Part shown: piece by piece, positions 63,473-64,000 of the stretch
Numbering within the stretch: the stretch's first letter is position 1
How the letters are laid out: the number at the start of each line of letters is the position of its first letter
From: Sulfitobacter sp. 20_GPM-1509m
Lineage (GTDB): Bacteria > Pseudomonadota > Alphaproteobacteria > Rhodobacterales > Rhodobacteraceae
Reading direction: 5' to 3'
Assembly: GCF_000620505.1 (NCBI RefSeq)
Contig: NZ_JIBC01000007.1
Location: 62,001-126,000, forward strand
Length of the DNA: 64,000 nucleotides
Translations under genes and position numbers: made by a program
Notes under the pieces: generated by a model
Database searches by the model: none
Told to the model about the DNA's origin: nothing
Seen by the model: the letters and a program-made list of their open reading frames with translations, nothing else

Positions 63473-64000
63473 TTCGCCTGCTTCCCGCATGATCTAACGT
63501 ATTTTTCCGTTCCCTGCGAGACCGAGAAGCCCCGCAAGGTCACTGTAAAGCCCAGATTCGTCGAGGGCTCAACACTTGTCGAGGAACTATACCGTCGGCT
63601 CACGGAGAATTTGGCCGATACGCATTCGTTGTTATAGACCAGCCCGGCCCCCGCATAGGCTGCCCGGTCGTCCACCAGATCGTAACGCCAATTGGCGCTG
63701 GCGGTCCAGCTTTGGTTCAGGTCATAGGCTCCGTCCACCGTCAGTTCCGACACTGCCAGCGCGCGGTCCTCGGCGGCATCCTCGCCCAGCCAGACATAGC
63801 TGCCGCCCACGGTCAGACGCTGGCCGATCCAGTCGCCGCGCAACTCGGCCTTGGCCACGTCGAATTTCTCGTTGAACACGGTGCGCCCTGTCAGGGCCAG
63901 CCCGTTGCGTGTCTTCCACTGGGCCGCCAGCAGGAAATCGGATGTGGTGCCCGACAGGCCCGAGGTTTCGGAATAGTCCGGCTCCCCGTCGCGCCGCAGA
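63469..64000 (-). CDS. lptD: LPS-assembly protein LptD, 3' part
   Basis: The last 177 or so residues of LptD; the frame is open to the window edge, so the rest lies beyond it. The segment reads like a beta-barrel: LTVGGSYVWLGEDAAEDRA, WTASANWRYDLVDDRA, VYNNECVSAKFSVSRRYSS and the C-terminal FTVTLRGFSV. It inserts lipopolysaccharide in the outer leaflet with LptE. It overlaps surA by ATGA, matching the lptD-surA-pdxA-rsmA cluster in other Proteobacteria. Confidence 0.92.
   Translation of the reverse strand, partial: LRRDGEPDYSETSGLSGTTSDFLLAAQWKTRNGLALTGRTVFNEKFDVAKAELRGDWIGQRLTVGGSYVWLGEDAAEDRALAVSELTVDGAYDLNQSWTASANWRYDLVDDRAAYAGAGLVYNNECVSAKFSVSRRYSSSTSVEPSTNLGFTVTLRGFSVSQGTEKYVRSCGKQAK

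Overview
The window is a 64 kb piece of a GC-rich alphaproteobacterial chromosome, most likely from the roseobacter group of the Rhodobacteraceae. The reasons are the gene orders argS-SPOR-nagZ-scpA-scpB, DUF177-rpmF-plsX-fabH-ihfA-merR and prfA-prmC-DUF4167, a DksA with one cysteine, an OlsB-type ornithine acyltransferase, an RSP_2648-like PIN protein, and a dispersed intergenic repeat ending in GGCCAAAAGAAG. Nothing looks like a plasmid, prophage or genomic island: there is no integrase, transposase, CRISPR array or rRNA operon, and only one tRNA (Pro-GGG). The species cannot be named from this sequence.

Layout. 1-8.6 kb: the 3' end of glnE, a two-gene pair (class II glutamine amidotransferase plus poly-gamma-glutamate hydrolase) with slightly foreign codon use, a lipoprotein, an RlmI-like 23S rRNA methyltransferase with its start codon in the loop of a perfect hairpin, a PIN-domain protein, an M48 protease, a cytochrome P450 and a YetF/DUF421 membrane protein. 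8.6-12.9 kb (minus strand): a MoxR ATPase, GNAT, DUF2927 lipoprotein, 55-residue membrane protein and VWA (CoxE-like) set. 13-17 kb: dksA, an FAD monooxygenase, xthA, erpA, dgt. 17-24 kb: argS, a SPOR protein, nagZ, scpAB, a small protein, dCTP deaminase, tRNA-Pro. 24-29 kb: the fatty acid/phospholipid and IHF operon. 29-37.8 kb: bamE, olsB, an ABC-F ATPase, an O-acetyltransferase, a FemAB-like protein, tyrS, anmK, a cupin and an amine-oxidase-like flavoprotein. 38-47 kb: an orphan 7TM histidine kinase, a translationally coupled DMT transporter-eno-GNAT operon, a TrkH/KtrB channel, a NYN-LOTUS protein, Fur/Mur and a DEAD-box helicase. 47-57.5 kb: LysE, a metallo-beta-lactamase-fold enzyme, HxlR, a DMT transporter, selO, a nucleoside hydrolase, a sulfotransferase-like protein, mazG, an M20 amidohydrolase with a ureohydrolase, DUF1499. 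57.5-64 kb: prfA-prmC-DUF4167, then on the minus strand the lptD-surA-pdxA-rsmA cluster.

Most genes are housekeeping. Joint roles include outer-membrane biogenesis (bamE, lptD, surA), peptidoglycan recycling (nagZ, anmK), nucleotide-pool control (dgt, dCTP deaminase, mazG, nucleoside hydrolase), chromosome organisation (scpAB, ihfA) and translation (argS, tyrS, prfA, prmC, rsmA, rpmF, RlmI-like protein).

The least explained parts are the MoxR-DUF2927-small TM-VWA set with a non-canonical MIDAS, the glutamine amidotransferase/poly-gamma-glutamate hydrolase pair, the repeat family abutting (and once encoding) gene 3' ends, the hairpin around the RlmI-like start, a GGAAC-N16-CGTT (EcfG-like) promoter match, and six convergent gene pairs interlocked by a 4-bp YTAR stop-codon overlap.
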